Source: Oxalobacteraceae bacterium UBA6018
GTDB taxonomy: Bacteria; Pseudomonadota; Gammaproteobacteria; Burkholderiales; Burkholderiaceae_D
Reading direction: 5' to 3'
DNA length: 32,969 nt
Assembly (NCBI GenBank): GCA_002428015.1
Contig: DIZW01000023.1
Span: 44,992-77,960, forward strand
The position numbers and the translations under genes were made by a program. Shown in pieces: positions 1-7,832 of this stretch (the stretch's first letter is position 1; every line of letters starts with the position of its first letter). A model generated the notes under the pieces. It was not told the origin of the DNA and searched no databases. It was given only the letters and a program-made list of their open reading frames with translations.

Positions 1-173
1 GGGTGCCGGCGTCCGCGCGACACAGTCGCGCCCGCCGAGGGCGACGTTCGCCACCGGCGAACAAGCCATTGCCAGCGCGCGGCCCTGCCCGCGGTGACGC
101 TTGAATGATGCGACAGCCGATTCGCGTAATCGATCCTATGCGATCGCGCCGCGCTCGGTACGAATGCGACGGA

Positions 174-203
174 CAAAAAAACAGGGTGCGCGCGGCACCC
201 TGT
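174..203 (-). terminator. Intrinsic terminator of the first TonB-dependent receptor gene
   Basis: A perfect 9-bp stem (ACAGGGTGC at 181-189 with GCACCCTGT at 195-203) closes a 5-nt loop. On the minus strand it is followed by a run of about seven U residues (175-181). It lies about 40 bases past the stop of the minus-strand receptor gene, the expected place for a Rho-independent terminator. The remaining bases from 1 to 173 hold no reading frame I can support. Confidence 0.85.
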
Positions 204-245
204 CTTGATCACACCGTGCGGTTACGAGAACCGCGCCGCGATCTT

Positions 246-2693
246 CTAGTACTTCACATCCATGCGGAAAGCGAAGCTGCGGAAGGACGAGCGCAGCGGC
301 GTCCAGCTATCGATGATCACGGTCGCCGGCGTGTTCGGCGCGCTGGCGTTCAGGCTTGCGTAGTTGAAGTTGCGGTTCATCTTCGCTTGCTTGTTAAGCA
401 GGTTCTGCACGTTCAAGGTGGCCGAAATACGTCCGGACTTTTCCTTGACGCCAAAGGCCGCGTTCAAGGTGTTCTTCGCCGCGACGATGTTGTTCGGATT
501 CTGATCCAGGCTCGTGATCATGTCGCTCTGGAAGGTCGCGTTGAGCGATACCCAGGGCGTGTAGTTCCAGCCAGGAACGCGCACGTCGTACTTGCCGCTG
601 AGGGCGAACTTGCGGCGTGGCGAGAACGGCATGCGGCCGCCGCTCACATCGTTGGTGTTGTTCCCGTTGAACAGGGGATTCTTCAGGATGCAGCTGGCGT
701 TGAGCTTGGACGGTATCACACCGGCCGGCGTGACCGTGTAGCAGCTGGCGTTCTTGTAGGTGATGATGGTGGCATCGGTGAACGCGCCGGCGAAAGTGAA
801 CAGCAGATCGCGGTTGGCCAGCCAGTTGACGTCCGCTTCGCCGCCGCGGGTCTGCACGCCGTCGAGCGAGTTCAGGCGGGTCACGTAGATCGTGGTGTCC
901 TGAATGTAGCTGCCCGAGCTCTGCTGGTAGTCCGAGAAGCGGGTATGCCACAGGGTGCCGGAGAAGGTCAGCGTGTTGCTCAGCAAATTGCCTTTAAAGC
1001 CAAGCTCGTAGCTGCGCGCGTGTTCCGGCTTGACCGGCTGCTGGGCGGCGGTGACAGCGCTCAGGCTGCTGGTGATGTCGTAGGCCACGCCCTTGTAGCC
1101 TGTGGAGGTCATGCCGTACACCATGAACGATGGCGTCACCTGGTACTGCAGGCTGGCCTTGCCGGTGGTCGAGGTGCGCTTGTTGCCGACGCTGCTGAAG
1201 GTGTTCACGCCGACGAAGGGGCTCTTCCATGGCAGGGGGGATGGGTTGCCGCTGCCCTGGAAGTGGTAGCCGGAATCTTCCTGGTTGAAGCGGGCGCCGA
1301 CGACGCCGGTCCACTTCGGCAGGAACTCCCAGGTCGCCTGGCCGAACACGGCCTTGTTGATGTTGTAGGTGTCGCCGTAGAACTCGGTCGGGCTGGTCGT
1401 CGCCAGGCCGAACTCGCCGCGCTTGAAGTAGCGGTTGATCTCGTTCTTGCCGTACCACAGCCCGACCAGGTAACGCAGGGAGTCCCCGTCCGGCGAGTTG
1501 TAGCGCAGCTCTTCGGTGCGCGAGCTCAGGCTGGTGATGCCGTGCTGCTCGGAGCCCGCGTTGATGCCGGCCAGCGCCTGGGTCTTCGTCACAGGGTCGA
1601 TCACGCCGGTGACCTTGTAGTAGAGCATGACGGGCAGGTCGGTGAAGTCCTGGTCGCGCGAATCGTTGGCGTGATACTTGTCCACCGAGCTGATCGAGGT
1701 CACGGTGGCGCCGTTCTTGAGCGCGTAGGCGAACTTCAAGCCGGCCCCGCGGTCAGACGAGGTCTGCCCGGTGAAGCTGTCGTTGCGCACGCTGTTGTTG
1801 TAGCGGTTGGTCGGGTCGTAACCCTTGAAGACCAGGCTCTGCGGGAAGGCCGCGACGTTGTTGAGCAGGCCGCCGGTGCCGGTGACGCCGTTGGGCACCA
1901 GCACGCAGCAGGCGTTCACGCTGTAGTTGTAGCGCGGGAAAAAGTCGATGTCGAGGTTTTCGGTCGGATGCCAGCTGAACTTCGCCATGAAGGTCTTGCC
2001 GGCGTTGCCGTTGGTCTTGCCGCCCGTCGTCAGGTTGTTGACGTTGCCCGGGAAGTCGCTCTTGTTGGCCGAAATGCGGAAGCCGAACTTGTCCGACACG
2101 TTGCCGCCGACCGCGGCGCGCAGGCGCCATTCGCCATCGTCGGTGATGCTGAAGCCGCCCTTGGTGGTGATTGGTCCGCTGATGGGGCGGGTGACCACGT
2201 TGATGGCGCCGGCGATGGCCGCCTTGCCCTGCAGCGTGCTTTGCGGGCCCTTGAGGACCTCGACGCGGATGACGTCGGCCAGCTCGCGGAAGGCCTGCAC
2301 CTGCATGCCCATCGGGATCTCGTCGATGATGGTCACCACGTCCGACTCCACGCCCACGCCGATGGACTGGGTGCCGATGCCGCGCATGTTAAAACCGGTG
2401 TTGGCCGGGTTGTCGCTCTGGGTGCGGGTCAGGGCCGGCGTGAGGTCCATCACGTCGTCGAAGTCGCGCACGTTGGTACGCTCGAGCAGCTCTTCGCCGA
2501 GCACCTGGATCGACATGGGAATGTTTTCCAGCTTCTCGATACGCTTGTTGGCCGACACGATCACCGTCTCGAGGCCGGGTGTGGCGGGCTCATCGGCAGC
2601 AGTGACGTTCTGCGACAGTACGGCCAAGGCCATTGTGACGGCCGCTGCCATCGGCGTTAATTGGTAGTGCTTGCTGTAATTTCCCGATTTCAT
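246..2693 (-). CDS. TonB-dependent outer-membrane receptor
   Basis: An outer-membrane beta-barrel with an N-terminal plug that takes up a ligand using TonB/ExbBD energy; here the ligand is probably an oligosaccharide. The protein has a signal peptide of about 33 residues, a TonB-box-like LETVIVSA, and a plug of roughly residues 45-165 with RGIGTQ, a PQSTLQGKAAIAGAINVVT stretch and IRVEVLKG. A barrel of about 650 residues follows and ends in an aromatic residue (DVKY), as outer-membrane proteins commonly do. An ATG at 2699 is possible, but AGGAG touches it directly. The ATG at 2693 has that AGGAG six bases upstream, so I chose it (815 aa). The gene is divergent from a hydrolase gene, and the shared upstream region holds LacI-type palindromes. 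The family is certain; the ligand is not, and the neighbours suggest a plant or microbial glycan. Confidence 0.93.
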   Translation of the reverse strand: MKSGNYSKHYQLTPMAAAVTMALAVLSQNVTAADEPATPGLETVIVSANKRIEKLENIPMSIQVLGEELLERTNVRDFDDVMDLTPALTRTQSDNPANTGFNMRGIGTQSIGVGVESDVVTIIDEIPMGMQVQAFRELADVIRVEVLKGPQSTLQGKAAIAGAINVVTRPISGPITTKGGFSITDDGEWRLRAAVGGNVSDKFGFRISANKSDFPGNVNNLTTGGKTNGNAGKTFMAKFSWHPTENLDIDFFPRYNYSVNACCVLVPNGVTGTGGLLNNVAAFPQSLVFKGYDPTNRYNNSVRNDSFTGQTSSDRGAGLKFAYALKNGATVTSISSVDKYHANDSRDQDFTDLPVMLYYKVTGVIDPVTKTQALAGINAGSEQHGITSLSSRTEELRYNSPDGDSLRYLVGLWYGKNEINRYFKRGEFGLATTSPTEFYGDTYNINKAVFGQATWEFLPKWTGVVGARFNQEDSGYHFQGSGNPSPLPWKSPFVGVNTFSSVGNKRTSTTGKASLQYQVTPSFMVYGMTSTGYKGVAYDITSSLSAVTAAQQPVKPEHARSYELGFKGNLLSNTLTFSGTLWHTRFSDYQQSSGSYIQDTTIYVTRLNSLDGVQTRGGEADVNWLANRDLLFTFAGAFTDATIITYKNASCYTVTPAGVIPSKLNASCILKNPLFNGNNTNDVSGGRMPFSPRRKFALSGKYDVRVPGWNYTPWVSLNATFQSDMITSLDQNPNNIVAAKNTLNAAFGVKEKSGRISATLNVQNLLNKQAKMNRNFNYASLNASAPNTPATVIIDSWTPLRSSFRSFAFRMDVKY

Positions 2694-2810
2694 GTTCATC
2701 TCCTGGTAATAATGGTATTTTTTTTCTAGCTATATTTCTTCTAACTATATTTTTCGACCCTGACTCCTCCTTCTGCACCAGGCGCATGTCAATCCAGTAC
2801 ACTACGTAAC

Positions 2811-2824
2811 TGGTAGCGCTTCCA
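2811..2824. promoter_or_regulatory. LacI-type operator, AGCGCT class (imperfect)
   Basis: TGGTAGCGCTTCCA is a palindrome matching at 12 of 14 positions with a central CG, the form expected for LacI/GalR-family operators. It lies about 120 bases upstream of the receptor start and matches the perfect site at 2981-2992 in its core. Assignment to a particular regulator is inference. Confidence 0.5.
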
Positions 2825-2957
2825 CCCGCATCGCGGCAGCATTCCAGCCTGTCCCCTCCGCCTGCCCCCACCCCTCCGACGCCCACGGGTTCCGGTGGCG
2901 GAAGAGGGGCGGGTGGCGCCGCAACGGAGAAGCGGAACCTGAACGCGACCCCACATC

Positions 2958-2973
2958 TTTAGAACGTTACAAA
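2958..2973. promoter_or_regulatory. LacI-type operator, AACGTT class (imperfect)
   Basis: TTTAGAACGTTACAAA matches TTTAGAACGTTCTAAA at 14 of 16 positions. Near-identical copies are at 3315-3330 and, as a perfect 14-bp palindrome, at 11841-11854. It lies 7 bases from the AGCGCT-class site at 2981-2992, so two regulators could bind side by side. Confidence 0.5.
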
Positions 2974-2980
2974 TCTCTAC

Positions 2981-2992
2981 GGTAGCGCTACC
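2981..2992. promoter_or_regulatory. LacI-type operator GGTAGCGCTACC (perfect palindrome)
   Basis: A perfect 12-bp palindrome centred on CG in the divergent intergenic region. Related sites occur at 2811, 3257 and 5711, each near a start of a receptor or hydrolase gene. This repetition is the main evidence that it is a real operator and not chance. Confidence 0.65.
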
Positions 2993-3241
2993 TATTGTTT
3001 GGTGAATCTTAGGCCGTTCGCATATTTGCTGTCAATTAAAATTGGGCGCTATGGTTTTTTTGAGACACAACGGTCCAGAGGATCTTGGCGTGCCCGTCCG
3101 TGCGGGTGGGCGACGCGGCCACGTTGATGCCCCATTCGCCCTGTGGAGCCGTCCACGAGCAGCATTGGCGGCGTTGTTGCGGCGGAATCGGATTCTTGCG
3201 GCGGCACCCGGAAGGGAGGCCGATGTCAAAAAAAACAGTTG

Positions 3242-3270
3242 TTGACACGTTTAATGGGTACCGCTACCAT
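3242..3270 (+). promoter_or_regulatory. Sigma70-like promoter with overlapping LacI-type operator
   Basis: A perfect TTGACA (3242-3247) is followed after 17 bases by TACCAT (3265-3270). The operator-like GGTACCGCTACC at 3257-3268 differs by one base from the perfect site at 2981 and overlaps the -10 element, so a bound repressor would block RNA polymerase. Transcription would start near 3277 and give a leader of about 110 bases before the hydrolase ATG at 3390. Confidence 0.6.
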
Positions 3271-3314
3271 AAATGGCATTCATATTAATCTTTCCGAGCT
3301 GGCGTTGCTTAAGA

Positions 3315-3330
3315 TTTGGAACGTTCTAAA
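3315..3330. promoter_or_regulatory. LacI-type operator, AACGTT class
   Basis: TTTGGAACGTTCTAAA differs at one position from a perfect 16-bp palindrome. It lies in the leader between the predicted start near 3277 and the hydrolase ATG, where a bound protein could block elongation. It shares its core with the sites at 2958 and 11841. Confidence 0.6.
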
Positions 3331-3389
3331 TAATAACGATGAGCGGGTGACATTGGGTATGCCCGATCGATTTCTGGAGACGAGAACGA

Positions 3390-4769
3390 ATGAATACGAC
3401 ACTGCGAGCGCTGTCGCTGACTGTCATGGGATGTTTGATCGCCGCCTGCGGCGCGTCGTCGGGTAGTTCCGCTCCGGCGGGCAGTCCCGCCGTGACCCCA
3501 CCGGTGTCGTCCGTGGCCGATACCGTTGAACTGAGCTTGACGCCGTCCACCCAGGCCATCAGCCCTGTCCTGGTCGGAAACAACGTGTGGTACAACCCGG
3601 CCCAGCAGGTCTGGGATCTGAGCCGGGACGGCGGGGTGAAAATCTACCGCATCGGCGGCCATGCCTACGACAGCAATATGCCGTCGGCCGATACGCTGAT
3701 GGGCTGGGTGCTGAAGGCCGAGGCGGCCGGCGCGCAAGTGGTGATGCAGGCGTCGCAGTACCAGACGCCGGCCCAGGCCGCCGCCCTGGTCAAGTACTTC
3801 AACGTCGAGAAGCACGGCAACAAGCCGATTCTGCGCTGGAGCATCGGCAACGAGCCCTGGCTGCAGGCCAACCGCCCCACCCAGGCCGTGATCAGCGCGC
3901 AAATCGAAGCCTACTTCAAGCCGATCGCCGCCGCGATGAAAGAAGTCGACCCCACCATCAAGATCTACGGCGTGGACGAATGCGAATACTTCGACGAGGA
4001 ATATGACAATCTTTTCGGCGGGAAGAACGACATCACCGGCAAGGTGCCAGGCAAGAACTACTACTATGTCGATGGCTTGTCGGTGCACCGATATCCCCAG
4101 GGCAGCGGCGACCCGGCGGTCGAAGGCATCCCGGACATGCAGATCCGCATCGAGAAGGCCGCCAAGAAAGCCAGGGAAGTCAACGCCCTTCAACAGCGCA
4201 CCGATGGCTCGACCTTCGGCTGGGCCCTCACCGAATACAACGCCAAAGGCGGCAGCTACGTCCACACCTGGGGCAACGGTCAAATGTTCGGCGCCGTGCT
4301 CGGCATGAGCATGAAGAACGGCGCCGATTTCACCAACACCTGGAGCATGGCCGAATCGTCGGGCAACCGCGGCGCGACCGATTTCGGCGCCTTCGACGGA
4401 CCGGCCAATGTGCCGCGCGCGTCCTATTGGCATATGCAACTGGTCAGCAAGAATTTCAGCGGAACCTATGTGGACGGGAAATCGGCTTCGCCCGATCTGA
4501 TCGTCTTTGGCGCCCGGTCCGGCAAGCAGCTCAGCGTGATGGTCATGAATATTGGCAGCGTCGCCCATGGCTACAGCTTGCCGTTGAGCGCGACCCTGGC
4601 GGCGCCGGCGGAGAAGACCTATAAGGATACGCTGGCGGCCCGGTCCACCCATGTGCTGGTGTTCGACCTGACGCCGCCATTGGGTGCCCCGGTCATGAAG
4701 ACCCAGTACTCATCGACCGACTTCGACCAGGCCAAGGGGCCGTCGGCGGCCACGGTGGCGTGGCCTTGA
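3390..4769 (+). CDS. Lipoprotein clan GH-A-like glycoside hydrolase
   Basis: A predicted secreted lipoprotein (459 aa): signal peptide with lipobox LIAAC (acylated Cys20), then a Ser/Ala/Pro linker to about residue 45 and a TIM-barrel-like catalytic region. The acid/base candidate is Glu155 in the SIGNEP motif and the nucleophile candidate is Glu282 in ALTEYN. This pairing is typical of retaining clan GH-A enzymes (GH39, GH51, GH79 and relatives). A small beta-sandwich-like tail follows about residue 370. The start has GGAGA nine bases upstream. It shares the signature ESSGNRGATDF with the second hydrolase at 5864 (ESSGSKGSTDF), so the two are paralogues. I could not assign a CAZy family or substrate. 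It is first in its transcription unit, behind an operator-controlled promoter. Confidence 0.82.
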   Translation: MNTTLRALSLTVMGCLIAACGASSGSSAPAGSPAVTPPVSSVADTVELSLTPSTQAISPVLVGNNVWYNPAQQVWDLSRDGGVKIYRIGGHAYDSNMPSADTLMGWVLKAEAAGAQVVMQASQYQTPAQAAALVKYFNVEKHGNKPILRWSIGNEPWLQANRPTQAVISAQIEAYFKPIAAAMKEVDPTIKIYGVDECEYFDEEYDNLFGGKNDITGKVPGKNYYYVDGLSVHRYPQGSGDPAVEGIPDMQIRIEKAAKKAREVNALQQRTDGSTFGWALTEYNAKGGSYVHTWGNGQMFGAVLGMSMKNGADFTNTWSMAESSGNRGATDFGAFDGPANVPRASYWHMQLVSKNFSGTYVDGKSASPDLIVFGARSGKQLSVMVMNIGSVAHGYSLPLSATLAAPAEKTYKDTLAARSTHVLVFDLTPPLGAPVMKTQYSSTDFDQAKGPSAATVAWP

Positions 4770-4856
4770 GCGGCCGCCCGGTGGCCACGGCAAGCATCGA
4801 GCAGGTCGTCCATTCCATCGAGCGCGCTACGAGGAGTCGGCAATGACACTGAAAGA

Positions 4857-5160
4857 ATGCAGGCTCCCATGATGAGCCGCAGGACGATGATGGCGCAGGA
4901 CGTGGCCGGCGCGCTGTCATCGGCGCTGCTGATCGGGAACGAGGCCGCCGCAGCGGCCCCAGCGAAAGCGCATGCGCAGCATCGCTTGCCGGGTTTGCGG
5001 CTGAGCCTGAACGCCTATGCGTTCCATATGCGCCTGGGCCTGGCGCCCAAGGTCAAGCACAGCGAGGAGGGCATCAAGCGCCTGGTCGACTGCCTGCATC
5101 AATGCGCCGAATATGGCGAGCAATACGGCGTGCAGGCCGGCGTGCAAAACCATAACGCGC
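4857..5160 (+). pseudogene. Remnant of a Tat-exported sugar-phosphate isomerase/epimerase-like TIM-barrel gene
   Basis: The frame begins with a Tat-like leader (MSRRTMMAQ and a hydrophobic stretch), then LRLSLNAYAFH, a hallmark N-terminus of xylose-isomerase-like TIM-barrel proteins. It then jumps directly to GIKRLVDCLHQCAEYGEQYG and GVQNHN, which in intact relatives lies over a hundred residues further on. The middle of the gene therefore seems deleted. After QNHN (about 5153) this frame loses protein character, and the ThuA-like remnant begins in a different frame. The normal length for the family is about 270-350 residues; roughly 100 remain. An ATG at 4843 with a good GAGGAG ribosome site reads only nine codons. 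The family assignment comes from recognising conserved segments and is moderately secure; the pseudogene status is strong. Confidence 0.65.
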
Positions 5161-5692
5161 ATGCTCGGCGGCGAGCTGATCATCCACGGGACCCAGCAGT
5201 TGGCCACCATGCGCGTGGCCGACCCGGCGTTTCCCGGCATGTCCCAGCTGGCGCCGGCCGTGGAAACCGATGGCGGAGTGGTATTCGATGGGCAGCTTCG
5301 CGCGCGACATGCACGTGCTGCTCGTGCATGACATCGCCACCATGCGCGACCCTAACGCCGACGGCAAGAGCTGGCCGCCGGCGGGATGGGACGTGCCGTA
5401 CCGGCGCGCGCCGTATCCGCCGACCTGGGTCCGCATGCAAGGTCGGGGAAGGGTGTTCTACACCGCGATGGGGCATGGCGAGGAGACCTGGCGCGATCGG
5501 CCGTTCCAGCAAATGCTGGTCGGCGCCCTGCGCTGGGCGACGGGGCGGCGCGACGCCGATGTCACGCCCAATTTCTACCGGGTGACGCCGCACGCCACCG
5601 AGCTGCCGCCTGTCTCGGGGCCGGTTGCAGGGCTGCCGAAAAAAGTTCAGGCGGCGCCGCCCGCTGTTCCCCTTACCACGCTTCCCCGATGA
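5161..5692 (+). pseudogene. Remnant of a ThuA-like (trehalose-utilisation domain) gene, frameshifted
   Basis: In one frame (5161 to about 5250) the sequence reads MLGGELIIHGTQQLATMRV and DPAFPGMSQL. The next conserved part, AEWYSMGSFARDMHVLLVHD, lies one frame on (from about 5270). It continues through TWVRMQGRGRVFYTAMGHG and FQQMLVGALRWATGR to a stop at 5692. These are the C-terminal motifs of the ThuA-like glutamine-amidotransferase-fold family, found in many sugar catabolic loci. The N-terminal third is missing, and at least one frameshift lies at about 5250-5280. Together with the isomerase remnant upstream, it suggests that two adjacent genes were fused by a deletion near 5153 and then decayed. 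Confidence 0.7.
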
Positions 5693-5710
5693 AGAATGTC
5701 GTACAGATTT

Positions 5711-5722
5711 GGTAGCGCTACG
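5711..5722. promoter_or_regulatory. LacI-type operator, AGCGCT class, upstream of second hydrolase
   Basis: GGTAGCGCTACG has a perfect 10-bp core palindrome and differs at one edge base from the perfect site at 2981-2992. It lies 19 bases after the decayed genes and about 140 bases before the hydrolase start at 5864. This suggests that hydrolase has its own regulated promoter. No clear -35/-10 pair was found. Confidence 0.55.
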
Positions 5723-5863
5723 GCAGCCAGGCCGCGTGCTCGCCCACGCGGCGGCCTTTGCTGCGTCAAGAAATTCCGTACCGGTGGCGCCATCCAGCGC
5801 GCCCTGGCGGATCCACAGCCCCACGAGGGGCGACCGATGTTCCATCCTCTAAAGGACCTGATG

Positions 5864-7822
5864 ATGAAGACCCTGCTCACCGCGCTATCGCTAGCCTGCT
5901 GCGGCATCGCGCAGGCACAGACCGTGCCCGTTTCGCCGAACCTGTTCGGCATAAATTATTGGTATTACGATTACGTGGGCGGCGCCTCGTCGTCGGACGC
6001 CTTCCTGTCGCACAAGACCGATCTGCAGAGCGCGGGCGTCACGCTGGTCCGCCTGGGCGGCAACTCGGCCAACCAGCGCCTGGGCTCGAGCGCGGCGATC
6101 CTGGCCCCGTTCGACAAGGCGATCGACAACGTGCGCGCCGCCGGCATGACGCCCGTGTTGCAGCTCAGTATGAACCTGGCGCCGGCCGACATTCCGGTCT
6201 GGGTCAGCCACTTCCACGACGTCAAGCAGATCACGTACTGGAACATCGGCAACGAGCCCGATCCCTCGTCCAACCCGGTCGCGTGGTACACGGGCGACCT
6301 GGTCAACGGCAAGACCGTCACGGAGAACGGCAACACCTACAAGCAGTTCCGCGACAAGTTCGTCGCCCTGGCCACCGCCGTCAAGATGGCCGACCCGAGC
6401 GCCATCGTGGCCGGGCCCGGGTTCCGCCAGTTCTGGGGCAGCGCCGGCGCCACCGAGCCGCTGGGCAGCTACTATCCAGCCTTTATCAAGGACGTCGGCA
6501 GCCGGACCGTCAACGGCGTGCCGCTGCTCGACATCTTCGCTTTCCACTTCTACGGCAACCACAGCAACACCGAGAACATCAAGCGGACCGCGCGCGTGCA
6601 GTCCCTGCTCGACGGCGTCAACCTGACCCGCAGCAGCCCCTTGCGCATGGCCGTCGGCGAAGTCAATGGCGTGGCCAACAGCGCCACCAACGCCTACGGC
6701 ACCCAGCCTTACACCTTCGAGGCCGGCCAGTTCCTGATGACGATGATGAAGAACGTGGCCACCAATGGCGGCGCCTACGTGGCGCCCTGGTCGACCTATG
6801 AGAGCAGCGGCAGCAAGGGTTCCACCGACTTTTCCACCTTCAACGCCAACGGCTCCCAGCGCTCGACGATGGCGCACATGGCCCTGATGGCGCGCAACCA
6901 GCGCGCCTTCATGATGCCCGCCACCACCGACGACACGGCCTACTTCGACAAGGTGGTGCCGTTCGCGATGACGGACGCCACCGGCTCGACCGTGATGCTG
7001 ATGAACACCTCGACCGCGGCCACCACTTACGCGGCCCGCCTCGACGGCCAGACGCCGAGCGCCGCCGCGGCCGCGCGCTTCCGCTTCAACAGCACCGGCC
7101 TGGTGCCGGCCCAGTGGACGGGCACGCTGCCGGCCAAGACCACCTACCTGTTCACCCTGGACGGGCAGGGCAGGCGCCTGGCGCGCTACGAGTACAACAC
7201 CAGCATCGCCGCGGCGGCCGCGACCGACAACCGCAACGTGCCCCTGGTGAGCGACTTGCGGGTGGACGCGACAGCGACCGGCGGCAGCGGCACCATCACG
7301 CTCGCCGCCTCGTCCAGCGTGGCGCGCGGCAGCGCGGCCTTTTACGTCGACGGCGCGGCGGTCGGCACCGTGGCGGCGGCGCCGTTCACCTTGGCCTTCG
7401 ATTCGTTCACCGTGGCCAACGGCGCCCATACCCTGGTGGCCAAGGCGGTCGACGCCGACGGCAACGCCGACGCCTCGGCGCCGCTGTCGTTCAATGTGCA
7501 AAATCCAAGCAACGTCAGCGCCCAGGTCGGCACCTCGACCAGCGGCCTGATCTACAACCGCAGCACCCAGACCTTCAACGGCAAGATCACCCTGGTCAAC
7601 AACGGCGCCACCGCGATCGACGGGCCGCTGCAACTGGTGCTTAAGGGCCTGCCCTCCGGCGTGGTGCTCAGCAACGCGACCGGCAGCTTCCGCGGCGCGC
7701 CCTACCTGACCATCGGCGTCGGTTTGCCGCCCGGCGCGAGCGTCACCGCCAACCTGTCTTTCTCCAACCCGGCCAAGGTCGCCGTCAGCTACACCCCGGT
7801 GACCTATTCCGGCAACTTCTAA
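5864..7822 (+). CDS. Secreted clan GH-A-like glycoside hydrolase with C-terminal Ig-like domains
   Basis: A 652-residue exported enzyme. Its signal peptide ends near AQA (residue 18), and mature NLFGINYWYYDY leads into a TIM-barrel-like domain. The acid/base candidate is Glu131 in WNIGNEPD and the nucleophile candidate is Glu266 in RMAVGEVNG. A beta-sandwich accessory region runs to about residue 440. An Ig-like domain (about 460-545, with AFYVDGAAVGTV and GAHTLVAKAVDADGN) follows, then a C-terminal beta-rich domain (about 550-652) of the sort found at the ends of betaproteobacterial surface proteins. The start was moved downstream: AAAGGA at 5851-5856 serves ATG 5864 and a signal peptide begins there, while the long upstream extension is Arg-rich and unlike protein. 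It shares ESSGSKGSTDF with the lipoprotein hydrolase at 3390. Family and substrate are unassigned. Confidence 0.82.
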   Translation: MKTLLTALSLACCGIAQAQTVPVSPNLFGINYWYYDYVGGASSSDAFLSHKTDLQSAGVTLVRLGGNSANQRLGSSAAILAPFDKAIDNVRAAGMTPVLQLSMNLAPADIPVWVSHFHDVKQITYWNIGNEPDPSSNPVAWYTGDLVNGKTVTENGNTYKQFRDKFVALATAVKMADPSAIVAGPGFRQFWGSAGATEPLGSYYPAFIKDVGSRTVNGVPLLDIFAFHFYGNHSNTENIKRTARVQSLLDGVNLTRSSPLRMAVGEVNGVANSATNAYGTQPYTFEAGQFLMTMMKNVATNGGAYVAPWSTYESSGSKGSTDFSTFNANGSQRSTMAHMALMARNQRAFMMPATTDDTAYFDKVVPFAMTDATGSTVMLMNTSTAATTYAARLDGQTPSAAAAARFRFNSTGLVPAQWTGTLPAKTTYLFTLDGQGRRLARYEYNTSIAAAAATDNRNVPLVSDLRVDATATGGSGTITLAASSSVARGSAAFYVDGAAVGTVAAAPFTLAFDSFTVANGAHTLVAKAVDADGNADASAPLSFNVQNPSNVSAQVGTSTSGLIYNRSTQTFNGKITLVNNGATAIDGPLQLVLKGLPSGVVLSNATGSFRGAPYLTIGVGLPPGASVTANLSFSNPAKVAVSYTPVTYSGNF

Positions 7823-7832
7823 AGGAACTACC

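Larger units (their letters stand above)
2700..3389. promoter_or_regulatory. Divergent regulatory region between receptor and hydrolase genes
   Basis: About 690 bases without a convincing gene separate two divergent genes. The region contains five LacI-type palindromes of two sequence classes (annotated separately), one good sigma70-like promoter toward the hydrolase, and an A/T-rich leader (about 2711-2755) next to the receptor start. That leader carries two copies of an ATATAG(C/T)TAGAA-like string on the minus strand. I could not identify a convincing -35/-10 pair for the receptor. A minus-strand frame at 3036-3248 has some protein-like residues but no support as a gene. Confidence 0.6.

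Noticed and set aside
1..173. Possible start of a minus-strand gene (ATG near 69) or end of a plus-strand gene
   Set aside because: All frames are short at the window edge and none shows motifs or a good ribosome site.
105..2660. 851-codon open frame opposite the first TonB-dependent receptor
   Set aside because: Antisense shadow of a clearly real receptor; rich in Arg, Ala, Val and His with no domain or signal. Long antisense frames are common in GC-rich genes.
3036..3248. Minus-strand frame with protein-like segment GEWGINVAASPTRTDGHAK
   Set aside because: Short and without a ribosome site; the plus-strand promoter overlaps its start. A relic is possible, but the evidence is too thin for a feature.
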